A stretch of DNA of 64,000 nt. Origin: Tardiphaga robiniae. Lineage in GTDB: Bacteria > Pseudomonadota > Alphaproteobacteria > Rhizobiales > Xanthobacteraceae. The stretch lies in contig NZ_JABMCJ010000074.1 in the NCBI RefSeq assembly GCF_013359755.1, positions 84,934 to 148,933 on the forward strand, given 5' to 3'. The notes beneath the pieces were generated by a model. It worked only from the letters and a program-made list of their open reading frames with translations, did no database searches and had not been told where the DNA came from. Made by a program: the position numbers and the translations under genes. This document shows, in pieces, positions 28,868 through 36,618 of the stretch (its first letter is position 1; each line of letters starts with the position of its first letter).

Positions 28868-29410
28868 ATGTCAGATGCAGGGCCCACGCCCGGTTCACAG
28901 GTGGATTGGCGGCACGATGTGTTCCGCATCCTGAAGGAGGCCGACGTCAAGCACATCGTCTATGTGCCCGATGCCGGCCATTCCACGGCGATCCGTCTCG
29001 CCGACGAGGACAATGCGATCAATTCAGTGGTGCTGACGACCGAGGAAGAAGGCATCGGCTATCTCGCGGGTGCCTGGCTCGGCGGCGAGCGCGGTGCGCT
29101 GTTGATGCAGTCTAGCGGCGTCGGAAATTGTATCAACACGCTGGCTCTGCAGGCCTGCACGCGCTTTCCTCTGCTGATGGTCGTGACCATGCGCGGCGAC
29201 TGGGCGGAGTTCAATGCGTGGCAGAACCCGATGGGGCAGGCGACGGAGAAGGCGCTCAACCTGATGGGCGTGCTGACCTGGCGCGCCGATGAGCCGCAGG
29301 ATGTAGCACCGCTGTTGCATGGTGCCGCGTCGATGGCATTCAATGGCGATGCAGCCTGTGCATTGCTCCTGGGGCAGCGTTTGATCGGAGAGAAGCAGTG
29401 GGTCAAGTAA
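28868..29410 (+). CDS. Thiamine-diphosphate enzyme, PYR-domain subunit (sulfopyruvate/phosphonopyruvate decarboxylase alpha-like)
   Basis: The 180-residue protein corresponds to the N-terminal (PYR) half of a ThDP-dependent 2-oxoacid decarboxylase. It has the opening DVFRILKEADVKHIVYVPDAGHS, the cofactor-activating Glu in LTTEEEGIGYLAGAWLGG (Glu59-61) and the QSSGVGNCINTLA stretch. Split enzymes of this size are ComD (sulfopyruvate decarboxylase alpha) and some phosphonopyruvate decarboxylases. It needs the beta subunit encoded immediately downstream, whose GTG start overlaps this gene by 13 bases. ATG 28868 is preferred over 28844 for its GGAG ribosome site. The substrate is inferred from family and neighbours only. 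Confidence 0.82.
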   Translation: MSDAGPTPGSQVDWRHDVFRILKEADVKHIVYVPDAGHSTAIRLADEDNAINSVVLTTEEEGIGYLAGAWLGGERGALLMQSSGVGNCINTLALQACTRFPLLMVVTMRGDWAEFNAWQNPMGQATEKALNLMGVLTWRADEPQDVAPLLHGAASMAFNGDAACALLLGQRLIGEKQWVK

Positions 29411-29994
29411 ACGAAACTGGCGCGCTCGATCGCCGCGAGGTCGTGCAGAAGCTGCTGGCCGGCCGCAAGGATCTGCTCGTGGTCACCGGCCTCGGCTCAC
29501 CGTCTTATGACGTGATGGCTGCCGGCGACCACGATAACAACTACTATCTCTGGGCGGCGATGGGCAGCGCCGCCATGGTCGGGCTTGGGTTGGCGGCGGC
29601 GAAGCCCGACCATTCGGTGCTGGTCATCACCGGCGATGGCGAGATGCTGATGGGCATGGGCGGGCTTGCCACCATTGCCACGCGCAAACCTGCCAATCTC
29701 ACCATCGCCATCCTCGACAACGGGCATTTCGGCGAGACCGGCATGCAGGTCAGCCACGCCGGGCTCGGCGTCAATCTCGATCGCGTGGCGCAGGCCTGCG
29801 GTTTCGGTTGGACGCGTGAGATCCGCGACATGGCTGGAGTCGATGATCTGCGCGGTCGGCTGTCGTCGCGCGACGGCGTCAAGCTCGCGACCATCAAGGT
29901 GAAAGCGGAAAACCCGCCGCGCGTGCTGCCGCCGCGCGACGGCGTCTATGTGAAAAACCGATTCCGCGCAGCGCTCGGACACGCGCCGCTCTGA
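29398..29994 (+). CDS. Thiamine-diphosphate enzyme, PP-domain subunit (ComE-like)
   Basis: This 198-residue protein is the C-terminal (PP) half of the split decarboxylase. It carries the ThDP-binding motif GDGE at residues 79-82 followed by Asn108 (GDG-X27-N), which holds Mg and the diphosphate. GTG 29398 overlaps the alpha-subunit gene by 13 bases and has GGAGAG upstream, so coupling is likely. Together the two would decarboxylate a short 2-oxoacid with an anionic head (sulfopyruvate, phosphonopyruvate or similar). Confidence 0.82.
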   Translation: MGQVNETGALDRREVVQKLLAGRKDLLVVTGLGSPSYDVMAAGDHDNNYYLWAAMGSAAMVGLGLAAAKPDHSVLVITGDGEMLMGMGGLATIATRKPANLTIAILDNGHFGETGMQVSHAGLGVNLDRVAQACGFGWTREIRDMAGVDDLRGRLSSRDGVKLATIKVKAENPPRVLPPRDGVYVKNRFRAALGHAPL

Positions 29995-30109
29995 ACCAAC
30001 GGAAGGGCGCCCATCGAAGTAGATGCGGCGCCCTTCTGACGATCGCTGGAAGACCCAATGCTGGAAAACCAGTGTGGGAAACAAAAACATCATCAAGGGT
30101 AGGGAAACA

Positions 30110-31105
30110 ATGGCGAGCAAGATCACGCGCCGCACGTTCTGCCGCTCGGCAGCCGTTACGGCGTCCAGCATGATGATTCCAGGTACCAGTGTCTGGGCGC
30201 AGGCAGACCTGCCGAAAAGCCCGATTACGCTGGTCGTGCCTTTCGCAGCTGGCGGGGCCACCGACATCGTCAGTCGGCATGTCGCCAAGAAGGTCTCCGA
30301 TCAGATAGGGCAAACGATCCTCATTGAAAATGTCGGCGGCGCTGGCGGTGTGGTCGGTGCCACGCGGGTCGCGCGCGCGAAGCCCGACGGGCTGACGCTG
30401 CTGATGGGCACGATCTCTACCCACACCATCAATCCGCTGATGGCGAAGGTGCCGCCTTACGATCCCGTCAAGGATTTCACGGCGATCTCGATGCTGGTCA
30501 CGGTGCCCAATGTGCTGATGGTGTCCAAGCAGGTGCAAGCGACCACCGTGAAGGAACTCATCGCGCTGCTCAAGGCCGACCCGAGCAAATATAGTTACGG
30601 GTCGTCCGGCGTGGGAACGCCACCAAATCTGTCCGGCGAGTTGTTCAAGGTGCAGGCCGGCGTGAAGATGGAGCACGTGCCCTATCGCGGCGGCGCGCCG
30701 GCGATGAACGACCTGATGGGCGGACAGATCCCGGTTCTGTTCGACGTGCTCAGCGGCGCGGCGCCGTTCATCAAGGCGGGCTCGATCCGCACGCTGGCCG
30801 TTACGACCAAGAAGCGGTCGCCGTCCTTCCCTGATATCCCGACCGTTGCCGAGTCCGGCCTGCCTGATTACGAGACCTACACCTGGAACGCGGTGTTCGG
30901 CCCGCCGGGCATGGCGCCGGCGCTTGCAGAGCGGTTGAGCGCGGAGTTCCGCAAGGCCGTCGCCGATCCGGACGTGGCGAAGCAGCTGCGCGAGCTGAGC
31001 GGAGATCCGGTGGGCTCGACCGGCGCCGAGCTCGAGGCGCAGGTCAAGGCCGAGGGCGTGAAGTGGGGGCCGATCATCCAGGCCGCCGGTCTGAAGGCTG
31101 AGTAG
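30110..31105 (+). CDS. Tat-exported Bug/TctC-family solute-binding protein
   Basis: This 331-residue protein has a twin-arginine signal (ITRRTFCRSAAVTASSMMIPGTSVWAQA). Most Bug proteins use Sec signals instead. The mature part has the family opening SPITLVVPFAAGGATDIVSRH and the PYRGGAPAMNDLMGGQIPVLFD motif near residue 190. Bug proteins are receptors for tripartite tricarboxylate transporters or sensors. No TctA/TctB gene is adjacent. Its position between a split decarboxylase and a 2-hydroxyacid oxidase suggests the ligand is the pathway substrate. ATG 30110 follows AGGGA; upstream frame to 30023 lacks a signal. Confidence 0.9.
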   Translation: MASKITRRTFCRSAAVTASSMMIPGTSVWAQADLPKSPITLVVPFAAGGATDIVSRHVAKKVSDQIGQTILIENVGGAGGVVGATRVARAKPDGLTLLMGTISTHTINPLMAKVPPYDPVKDFTAISMLVTVPNVLMVSKQVQATTVKELIALLKADPSKYSYGSSGVGTPPNLSGELFKVQAGVKMEHVPYRGGAPAMNDLMGGQIPVLFDVLSGAAPFIKAGSIRTLAVTTKKRSPSFPDIPTVAESGLPDYETYTWNAVFGPPGMAPALAERLSAEFRKAVADPDVAKQLRELSGDPVGSTGAELEAQVKAEGVKWGPIIQAAGLKAE

Positions 31106-31122
31106 CTCTGCGGAAGGATAGC

Positions 31123-32568
31123 GTGTTGACGTCTCTGAAAGCCGATCCTGCTGCATTTCTTGCTGCCGTGGCCGCAGTTATTGGCGGCAAATATGTGCGT
31201 ACTGGTGCGGATGCCGATTCCTATCAGCAAGACTGGCGCGCCCGTTATCGCGGGGCTGCTGTCGCTGTAGCCCTGCCGGGAAGTACGGAGGAAGTTGCGG
31301 CGCTGATGGGCGTCTGCCGCAGCTTCGGTGTGGCGGTCGTGCCGCAAGCCGGCAATACCGGGCTCACCGGCGGAGCGATCGCACCGGATGAATTGGACTG
31401 CCTGATCGTCAATGTCTCGCGGCTCAACCGCGTGCGTAATATCGATCCGCTCAACAATGCGGTGACGCTGGAAGCCGGCTGCATTCTGACGGATGTGCGT
31501 GCACTGGCAGACCAGCATGACCGCCAGTTTCCCGTATTGCTCGGCAGCGTCGGCAGTTGCGAGATCGGCGGACTGATCTCCACCAATGCCGGCGGCACCG
31601 GTGTGCTGCGTTACGGCAATATGCGCGAACAGGTGCTCGGGCTGGAAGTGGTGCTGGCGGATGGTCGGATCTGGAATGGCCTCAGGGCGCTGCGCAAGGA
31701 CAATACCGGCTACGACCTGAAACAGCTGTTCGTCGGCGCGGAGGGGACGCTCGGCATCGTCACCGCCGCCGTGCTGAAACTGTATCCGAAGCTCATGGTG
31801 TCAGCGACGGCAATGGTGTCGATGGACGAGGTCGGCCAGGCGATTGCGCTATTGCAGTATCTGCAGCGCACGACCGGCGGCCGTGTCGAGGCGTTCGAGC
31901 TGATGTCGCAGAGCCAATTGCAGATCGTGCTGCGCCATGGCTCCGGGAGCGGCAGTCCGATGACGGATGAAGCACCGTGGTATGTGCTGCTCGAACTGGC
32001 CGACAGCGCCGCGGACTGGAATGCCGTGGAAAGCCTCGAGACCGCACTGGCAGCAGCGATGGAGGACGGGCTCATCGGTGATGCGGTGATCGCAACCGAT
32101 CAGGCCAAGGCCGAGCGGATCTGGAACCTGCGTCACACGATTTCTGAATCCAACAAGCGCGAGGGTTTTACGGTGTCGAACGATACGTCGGTGCCGATCT
32201 CGGCGCTGCCGGAATTCATCGACCGCGTCACGCGTCGGCTGCAGCGCGAACTGCCCAATGCGCAGGTCGCGCATTGCGGGCATGTCGGCGATGGCAATGT
32301 GCATGTGATCGTCGTGTTTCCCTACGACATCGGCGATGCGCCGGTGCGCGAGGCTGCGGCGCACGAGGCCAACACCATTGTGCATCAGGAAAGCGTCGCT
32401 TGTGGCGGCAGTATCAGCGCCGAGCACGGCATCGGCCGCATGCATATCGACCGGCTTCCGCTCTACACGTCGGAAGTCGAGCTCGATCTGATGCGGCGCG
32501 TGAAACTCGCACTCGATCCCGACCGGATGATGAATCCGGTCAAGGTGTTGCGACTGCCGGGAGAGTAG
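31123..32568 (+). CDS. FAD-linked 2-hydroxyacid dehydrogenase (D-lactate/D-2-hydroxyglutarate dehydrogenase type)
   Basis: The 481-residue protein has a PCMH-type FAD-binding domain (VVPQAGNTGLTGGAIAPDE, residues ~72-90, and GSVGSCEIGGLISTNAGG). An FAD-oxidase C-terminal domain follows with the metal-site phrase CGHVGDGNVHVIVVF and the ending HGIGRMH. The family oxidises a 2-hydroxyacid to its 2-oxoacid and passes electrons to quinone or an electron carrier. In this cluster it could supply the 2-oxoacid for the split decarboxylase. GTG 31123 has GGAAGGA upstream; TTG 31126 is the alternative. Confidence 0.9.
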   Translation: MLTSLKADPAAFLAAVAAVIGGKYVRTGADADSYQQDWRARYRGAAVAVALPGSTEEVAALMGVCRSFGVAVVPQAGNTGLTGGAIAPDELDCLIVNVSRLNRVRNIDPLNNAVTLEAGCILTDVRALADQHDRQFPVLLGSVGSCEIGGLISTNAGGTGVLRYGNMREQVLGLEVVLADGRIWNGLRALRKDNTGYDLKQLFVGAEGTLGIVTAAVLKLYPKLMVSATAMVSMDEVGQAIALLQYLQRTTGGRVEAFELMSQSQLQIVLRHGSGSGSPMTDEAPWYVLLELADSAADWNAVESLETALAAAMEDGLIGDAVIATDQAKAERIWNLRHTISESNKREGFTVSNDTSVPISALPEFIDRVTRRLQRELPNAQVAHCGHVGDGNVHVIVVFPYDIGDAPVREAAAHEANTIVHQESVACGGSISAEHGIGRMHIDRLPLYTSEVELDLMRRVKLALDPDRMMNPVKVLRLPGE

Positions 32569-32595
32569 GACGGCAGGAGGCTCCTGCCTGTCTTC

Positions 32596-33120
32596 TTAGT
32601 GTCGCGCGATGATCTCGCGTTCACCCTTGTAGCTGCCGGCTTCGCCGAGCAAAGCGCCCGGACGACGACGCACCAGGAATTTCGGGCGACGTTCGCGAAT
32701 CGCATTGCGGCGACGGCGGCGCTGAGACGGTTCGTAAGTCTTCTCTTCCGGCAATTGCGGAAGCGCGAAGATCTCGCTCCACATCTGCCAGGCCATGTCG
32801 ATTTCTTCGCGATCCGAACTGACCAGCAATGGAATCGACAGTGAAGGATCGCGATGCGCGAGCATCAGCATCTTGCCGTCGTCGAGACCGCGCAAGGTGA
32901 CGCCGAGAAAATCGCTGACGCGCACATTGATCGCCATACGCATGCCGCTGACGGCACGATGCAGGACGACGCGGGTGCGATGCAGTTCGATATGGCGGAT
33001 CGCTCCGTCGGCGCGGGTATCATGCGCCTCGAAACGAACCGGAAGTGAATGGGGATCGAGCCGCAATGCGCTGCCCGATCCCGGGGCATGGGCCCCACCT
33101 GTCGCTGTTTGATGCCTCAC
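32596..33120 (-). CDS. Conserved protein of unknown function (DUF6101-like)
   Basis: The 174-residue protein has a beta-rich middle (LPVRFEAHDTRADGAIRHIELHRTRVVLHRAVSGMRMAINVRVSDFLGVTLRGL) that reads a little like a PilZ-type barrel without its RxxxR motif. The C-terminus is Arg-rich (SQRRRRRNAIRERRPKFLVRRRPG), which may bind nucleic acid or membrane. I recall similar proteins, annotated DUF6101, in Bradyrhizobium and relatives. No function is known. It converges on the FAD-oxidase gene, 27 bases apart. Confidence 0.7.
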   Translation of the reverse strand: MRHQTATGGAHAPGSGSALRLDPHSLPVRFEAHDTRADGAIRHIELHRTRVVLHRAVSGMRMAINVRVSDFLGVTLRGLDDGKMLMLAHRDPSLSIPLLVSSDREEIDMAWQMWSEIFALPQLPEEKTYEPSQRRRRRNAIRERRPKFLVRRRPGALLGEAGSYKGEREIIARH

Positions 33121-33404
33121 GGCTTTTTATCTCCCCGCCGGAATTATGTTCCCGGTCGATGGGGAGACCTTGCCAGAGCCGGTTCGGAATCGGCTTAAAA
33201 AGGCTGGTTAATCGAATCCGACTGCCCTTCATGATTGACAGAAGCTTGGCAGGCATGATTGACGAACCGTTGCGAGAGCCCTGAAATTCTTTCCTTTTCG
33301 GCGCGGCAAATGCTTGAAGTCCCTGCGAAATAAGCACATCTCTAACAGCGGCCATCGCCGCTTCGGACCTGTTGAAATCGTCTCTCAATGTTGGGATTTT
33401 GTTC

Positions 33405-34805
33405 GTGAACTCTTCACCAAACGCGTCGTCGTCTGTCTCCACGAAATCCGACAATTCCGATCTGCTCGATCAGTCCGTACTCTCCACGCTGGCGCAGCGT
33501 CTCGTCGAGGCTGCCAGGAAGGCCGGTGCGGATGCCGCGGATGCGGTCGCGGTGCGCGGCGTGTCGCATGGCGTCGAAGTGCGTGATGGGAAGGTCGAAG
33601 CCTCCGAGCGTTCGGAAGGCGACGATATGGGATTGCGCGTGTTCGTCGGTCGCCGTCAGGCGGTGATCTCCACCAATGACATGTCCGGCGATAATGTCGC
33701 GCAACTGGCCGAACGTGCTGTCGCGATGGCGCGCGTCGCACCTGATGATCAATATGTCGGCCTTGCGGACCCAGTGCTGCTTGCGCGCGACTTTGCCAAT
33801 CTCGATCTGCTCGATCCCGTCGTGCCATCGGTCACAGAGCTCGAACGCCGCGCAGTGGAAGCCGAAGCGGCGGCGCTCGCGGTGAAGGGCGTGACCAAGT
33901 CCGGCGGCGCATCGGCCTCGACCGGCATCGGCGGCATGGTGCTCGTCACCTCGACCGGTTTCCACGGCTCCTATCTGCGATCGAGCCAGGGCGTGTCCAT
34001 GACCGCGATCGTCGGCGACGGCACCAAGATGGAGCGCGACTACGCCTTCACCTCCGCGCTGCATGCATCCGATCTGGACTCGCCGGCCAGCGTCGGCAAG
34101 CTCGCGGGCGAGCGCACGGTGGCGCGGGCCAATCCGCGCAAGGTGCCGACCTGCAAGGTGCCGGTGGTGTACGACCCGCGCGTCTCGAACTCGCTGGTCG
34201 GTCATGTCATCGGTGCCGCCAATGGCGCGTCCGTCGCGCGCAAGACCACGTTCCTCAAGGACAGCCTCGGCAAGCAGCTGTTCAGCAGCAATATCCGCAT
34301 CATCGACGATCCCCTGCGCGTGCGCGGCCTGCGTTCGCAGTCCTTCGATGCCGAAGGCGTTGCGACGAAGCAGCAGGCCATCATTGATGGCGGCGTGCTC
34401 ACGACCTGGCTGCTGGATTGCGCGACAGCGCGCGAACTCGGCATGACCACGACCGGCCACGCGCATCGCGGCGTGTCGTCGTCGCCATCGCCCGGCGCCT
34501 ATAACCTGCATATGGAAGCGGGCGACGTGAGCCCCGAAGACCTGATCGCTGATATCAAGGAAGGCTTTTACGTCACCGATCTGATCGGCTCGGGCGTCAA
34601 TGGCGTGACCGGCGACTACAGCCGCGGCGCCGGCGGATTCTGGATCGAGAACGGCAAGCTGACCTACGCCGTCAGCGAGATCACCATCGCGGGTCATCTG
34701 TTCGAGATATTCAAGTCGATGACCCCCGCGAACGACCTCACTTTCAAATACGGCGTCAACGCGCCGACCGTGCGCGTCGAGGGACTGACGATTGCCGGAC
34801 GCTGA
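33405..34805 (+). CDS. pmbA: TldD/PmbA-family protein (PmbA/TldE type)
   Basis: The 466-residue protein is of the TldD/PmbA fold. It has the N-terminal substrate domain (GVEVRDGKVEASERSEGDDMGLRVFVGRRQA) and the C-terminal domain (VVYDPRVSNSLVGHVIGAANGASVARKTTFLKDSLGKQLFS; SSSPSPGAYNLHMEAGD; GVNGVTGDYSRGAGGFWIENG). It lacks the HExxxH zinc motif of TldD, which marks it as the PmbA (TldE) partner, the non-catalytic half of the TldD/E protease. That complex matures peptides such as microcins or degrades unfolded ones. I chose GTG 33405 (MNSSPNASSS); an upstream ATG at 33372 is also open. The next gene overlaps its end. Confidence 0.92.
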   Translation: MNSSPNASSSVSTKSDNSDLLDQSVLSTLAQRLVEAARKAGADAADAVAVRGVSHGVEVRDGKVEASERSEGDDMGLRVFVGRRQAVISTNDMSGDNVAQLAERAVAMARVAPDDQYVGLADPVLLARDFANLDLLDPVVPSVTELERRAVEAEAAALAVKGVTKSGGASASTGIGGMVLVTSTGFHGSYLRSSQGVSMTAIVGDGTKMERDYAFTSALHASDLDSPASVGKLAGERTVARANPRKVPTCKVPVVYDPRVSNSLVGHVIGAANGASVARKTTFLKDSLGKQLFSSNIRIIDDPLRVRGLRSQSFDAEGVATKQQAIIDGGVLTTWLLDCATARELGMTTTGHAHRGVSSSPSPGAYNLHMEAGDVSPEDLIADIKEGFYVTDLIGSGVNGVTGDYSRGAGGFWIENGKLTYAVSEITIAGHLFEIFKSMTPANDLTFKYGVNAPTVRVEGLTIAGR

Positions 34806-35601
34806 TCTCGACACCGACAAACGGCTCGCGCACGATGTTGCCCTGATGGCGGACACGGTGCGGGCGGCCGGCGAGCTCGGCCTCGCAATGTTCGGTACAG
34901 AACTCAGGAAATGGACCAAGGGCGAATCCTCCCCCGTCTCCGAAGCGGATATCGCCGTCAACGATCTGATCGAGAAGCGGCTTCGTGCGGCGACGCCTGA
35001 CTATGGCTGGCTCTCGGAGGAGAGCGCCGATGACGAATCCCGCCTCGGCAAGCGCCTGACCTGGATCATCGACCCGATTGACGGCACCCGCAGCTATCTC
35101 GCCGGTCGCGAGGACTGGTGTGTCTGTGTCGCGCTGGTCGAGGACGCACGGCCGGTGATGGCCGCGGTATTTGCGCCATCCACAGATGAATTTTTTCTGG
35201 CGATCCGTGGGCAGGGCACCACCTGCAACGGCGTTCCGGTTCGGGCCACGACCGGTTCCGCAATGGACTTTTCACGCGTGGCGGGCCCGAAACCTCTGGT
35301 CGAGCGGATGGTCCATCCCCGGCAGGACATCACACTTTATCCGCGAATCGGCTCGCTGGCGCTGCGGCTGTGCTGGATCGCCAATGGCCGGCTGGATGCG
35401 GCCTTTGCCGGGGGGCAGAGCCGGGACTGGGATCTGGCCGCCGCAGATTTGATCGTGCACGAAGCGAATGGTAGGATGACCGAGCTTTCGGGCGATCCCA
35501 TCCTCTATAATCGCCGGGAAGTCACGCACGGGTTGCTGGTGGCAGCGGGGGCCGATCGCCATGCTTACATCGTCGAGCAATTCCAGAACCGCCGGGTTTA
35601 A
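34792..35601 (+). CDS. Inositol monophosphatase / CysQ-like phosphatase
   Basis: This 269-residue member of the Li-sensitive phosphatase superfamily carries all three metal-site motifs: WLSEES at residues 73-78, WIIDPIDGT at 91-99 and WDLAAADLIVHEANG near 213. Candidates are 3'(2'),5'-bisphosphate nucleotidase (CysQ) and inositol-1-phosphatase; the sequence does not settle it. A TTG at 34792 overlaps pmbA by 14 bases and gives an N-terminus (MPDADLDTDKRLA) like relatives in this neighbourhood. It stands at the head of the Kdo/lipid A gene run. Confidence 0.88.
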   Translation: MPDADLDTDKRLAHDVALMADTVRAAGELGLAMFGTELRKWTKGESSPVSEADIAVNDLIEKRLRAATPDYGWLSEESADDESRLGKRLTWIIDPIDGTRSYLAGREDWCVCVALVEDARPVMAAVFAPSTDEFFLAIRGQGTTCNGVPVRATTGSAMDFSRVAGPKPLVERMVHPRQDITLYPRIGSLALRLCWIANGRLDAAFAGGQSRDWDLAAADLIVHEANGRMTELSGDPILYNRREVTHGLLVAAGADRHAYIVEQFQNRRV

Positions 35602-35662
35602 CCGGCTGCACCACTATCTTTGACTTATCGGATCGCAGCCGGTCGCTGCAGGAACAGGATTC

Positions 35663-35908
35663 ATGTCGGACACACCACAGCAACTGCTTCATCTGGTCAT
35701 CGGGGGCGAGCTGACCAACCTGAAAGAGACGACGTTCAAGGATCTCAGCCAGGTTGAAGTCGTCGGCGTCTATCCGAATTACGCGACGGCATTTGTCGCC
35801 TGGAAGGCCAAGGCGCAGCAGACCGTCGACAACGCCCATATGCGCTACTTCATCGTCCATCTCCATCGGCTGCTCGATCCGGGTCAAGACGCGAAGCCGA
35901 CCGCTTGA
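35663..35908 (+). CDS. DUF4170 domain protein
   Basis: This 81-residue protein has the DUF4170 core LHLVIGGELTNLKETTFKDLSQVEVVGVYPNYATAFVAWKAKAQQTVDNAHMRYFIVHLHRLLDP, a small alpha/beta fold with no known activity. It is always near lipid A genes in alphaproteobacteria as far as I recall. Its TGA stop overlaps the TTG start of the acyltransferase gene (TTGA, 35905-35908), implying coupled translation and a related role. Confidence 0.9.
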   Translation: MSDTPQQLLHLVIGGELTNLKETTFKDLSQVEVVGVYPNYATAFVAWKAKAQQTVDNAHMRYFIVHLHRLLDPGQDAKPTA

Positions 35909-36618
35909 AACGACTGCTCCGAAACACGCTGCGCAGCAGCTGGGTTCAGCGCGCCGCGGGGTTTCTCGCGGCCGAATTTTTGCGTCTGGTCTGGAAGACC
36001 AACACCTTCACCTTCGATCCCGTCGATGTCTATGACATCGTCGAGCCGCAGATGCCGGTCATCTTGGCGTTCTGGCATGGCCAGCACTTCATGACGCCGT
36101 TCATCCGGCAGAAGGACTATCGCGGCGCGGTGCTGATCTCGAAGCATCGCGACGGCGAGTTCAATGCGCTGGCTGCCGAGCGCCTTGGCATCGCCACCGT
36201 TCGCGGCTCCGGCGATCATGGCGGCGCGTTTCACCGCAAGGGCGGCGTCGGTGCGTTCAAGGAGATGGTGCGGGTGTTGGAGCGCGGTATCAATATGGCG
36301 CTGACCGCCGACGTGCCGAAGCGCTCGCGTGTCGCCGGCATGGGCATCATCATGCTGGCGCGCGAAAGCGGCCGGCCGATCATGCCGTTTGCCATGGCCA
36401 CCAGCCGCTACGTGCAGCTCAACAACTGGGACCGCACCACGATCAATCTGCCTTTCGGTCGCGGCGTACTGGTCGGCGGCGAGCCGCTGAGCGTTCCTGC
36501 CGATGCCGACGCTGCCACGATGGAGGCGCTGCGCCTGCAGCTCGAAGCCACGCTGAACGAGGCCACGCAGCGTGCCTATGACGCGGTAGGTCGGCCGGAA
36601 GGCGCGCGTCGTGCCTAA
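35905..36618 (+). CDS. DUF374 lysophospholipid acyltransferase-like protein
   Basis: The 237-residue protein contains the DUF374 domain: ILAFWHGQHFMTPF with an H-x5-type site near residue 58, ISKHRDGEFNALAAERLGIATVRGSG near 85 and a TADVPKRSR segment near 137. DUF374 proteins belong to the LPLAT acyltransferase superfamily and are probably lipid A or phospholipid acyltransferases at the inner membrane. It lies directly before waaA, whose GTG start overlaps its end by 8 bases. TTG start 35905. Confidence 0.88.
   Translation: MKRLLRNTLRSSWVQRAAGFLAAEFLRLVWKTNTFTFDPVDVYDIVEPQMPVILAFWHGQHFMTPFIRQKDYRGAVLISKHRDGEFNALAAERLGIATVRGSGDHGGAFHRKGGVGAFKEMVRVLERGINMALTADVPKRSRVAGMGIIMLARESGRPIMPFAMATSRYVQLNNWDRTTINLPFGRGVLVGGEPLSVPADADAATMEALRLQLEATLNEATQRAYDAVGRPEGARRA

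Noticed and set aside
33180..33230. A GTTAATCGAATCC stretch that resembles a tRNA T-arm.
   Set aside because: No acceptor, D or anticodon stems can be drawn around it.
33414..34961. A 515-codon minus-strand frame opposite pmbA.
   Set aside because: It is the complement of a conserved TldD/PmbA gene and has no domain or start signal.
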